Source: an uncultured Hyphomicrobiales bacterium (GTDB taxonomy: Bacteria; Pseudomonadota; Alphaproteobacteria; Rhizobiales; Beijerinckiaceae). Taken from it: a stretch of DNA of 6,479 nucleotides. Numbering within the stretch: position 1 is the stretch's first letter; each line of letters opens with the position of its first letter. The DNA lies in assembly GCA_903932565.1 (NCBI GenBank), contig CAIZGQ010000618.1, forward strand, positions 1 to 6,479, read 5' to 3'. Both the position numbers and the translations under genes were made by a program. Below the pieces are notes generated by a model. It had not been told where the DNA came from, did no database searches, and saw only the letters and a list, made by a program, of their open reading frames with translations. This document shows positions 6,161-6,479 of this stretch, in pieces.

Positions 6161-6174
6161 AGTGCCGAGGCACT
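6161..6174. repeat. Compact palindrome AGTGCC-GA-GGCACT in the methyltransferase leader
   Basis: Six-bp perfect arms with a 2-nt centre sit 24 nt upstream of the methyltransferase start, in the region divergent from the SIS gene. The tight centre makes it a better candidate for a protein-bound operator than for an RNA hairpin. No regulator is identified. Confidence 0.35.
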
Positions 6175-6234
6175 AGCAATCTGGTCGTTGGACGAGGTCC
6201 AGCGCACCCTTCTCCCCATTAATAACGTCGGCTT

Positions 6235-6251
6235 GTAAACACGTAGTTTAC
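6235..6251. repeat. Inverted repeat GTAAAC-N5-GTTTAC between divergent methyltransferase and SIS genes
   Basis: Perfect 6-bp arms with a 5-nt spacer (ACGTA) lie in the most AT-rich part of the 203-bp intergenic region, about 100 nt from each start codon. Position and symmetry suggest an operator serving either or both promoters. No clear -35/-10 pair with normal spacing could be assigned around it. Confidence 0.4.
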
Positions 6252-6339
6252 GACATTCTGATTTACTCAAGTCCAACGTGCCTCACCGGCACCATGGGCC
6301 GTGCGTGGTTCCTGGGCGGTGCTGCCCAAGAGAGACCAG

Positions 6340-6479
6340 ATGCATCAGGCCCCGCCCACACTCGAAAGCCCCTCGCGCCTGTACTTCGACCGCTTGTCTG
6401 ATGTCATCGAGACGCTCGATTTCGCGGAGATGGACCACGCGATCGCCCTTGTTCATGAGGCTTGGCAGTCCGGGCAACA
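6340..6479 (+). CDS. SIS-domain protein, likely phosphoheptose isomerase (GmhA-like), N-terminal fragment
   Basis: Only the first 46 codons are in the window; the gene runs off the right edge. The translation contains LYFDRLSDVIETLDF (residues 14-28) and MDHAIALVHEAWQSG (31-45). This resembles the N-terminal helices of GmhA-type sedoheptulose-7-phosphate isomerases, which precede the VxxxGNGGSA sugar-phosphate loop expected just past the edge. GmhA-type enzymes make D-glycero-D-manno-heptose 7-phosphate for lipopolysaccharide or other surface glycans. The ATG at 6340 has a purine-rich AAGAGAG just upstream; in-frame GTG codons at 6319 and 6301 are alternatives, and the frame is open from 6262. 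The call rests on a short stretch, and other SIS sugar-phosphate isomerases or DnaA-initiator-associating DiaA-like proteins begin similarly. Confidence 0.6.
   Translation, partial: MHQAPPTLESPSRLYFDRLSDVIETLDFAEMDHAIALVHEAWQSGQ

Noticed and set aside
5540..6238. A 232-codon open frame on the plus strand across the methyltransferase gene
   Set aside because: It is antisense to a gene with clear SAM-binding motifs, is rich in Arg/Gln/His without domain features, and has no ribosome binding site. It is a high-GC shadow frame.
6283..6477. A 64-codon minus-strand frame at the right edge
   Set aside because: The plus-strand frame from 6340 resembles the start of a SIS-domain isomerase; the minus-strand translation resembles nothing recognisable.

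Overview
The window reads as bacterial chromosomal DNA of moderate to high GC, most likely from an alphaproteobacterium (order Hyphomicrobiales is my best guess). The reasons are a PAS_7-type hybrid histidine kinase, a FeeM-type N-acyl amino acid synthase of the form common in that class, and a phosphoheptose isomerase-like gene next to a small methyltransferase. This taxonomic call is an inference from protein style, not a measurement. No RNA genes, insertion sequences, CRISPR arrays or phage genes were seen.

Layout, left to right. (1) The 3' part of an SBF-like (bile acid:Na+ symporter superfamily) membrane transporter, plus strand, cut by the left edge. (2) A membrane-anchored hybrid histidine kinase on the minus strand; its 3' end overlaps the transporter's 3' end tail-to-tail by 58 bp. 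(3) A divergent intergenic region of about 100 bp carrying two equally spaced 6-N11-6 dyads. (4) A plus-strand series: a FeeM-like acyltransferase (LuxI-like fold), a class II aldolase/adducin-family enzyme starting at GTG, and a secreted NMT1/THI5-like ABC substrate-binding protein. Gaps are 91 and 53 nt, so one transcript is possible. (5) A convergent intergenic stretch with several hairpins. (6) A class I SAM-dependent methyltransferase on the minus strand. (7) A divergent region with two short palindromes. (8) The first 46 codons of a SIS-domain protein resembling phosphoheptose isomerase (GmhA), plus strand, cut by the right edge.

The most interesting unit is the centre: a sensor kinase back-to-back with an enzyme family that makes long-chain N-acyl amino acids (relatives of the acyl-homoserine lactone synthases), followed by a metal-dependent aldolase and a solute-binding protein with no permease or ATPase beside it. 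A working hypothesis is a lipid-signal or membrane-lipid locus under two-component control. The sequence supports the family calls; the joint function is inference. The right end (methyltransferase and SIS protein) looks like the edge of a surface-polysaccharide or lipopolysaccharide region.
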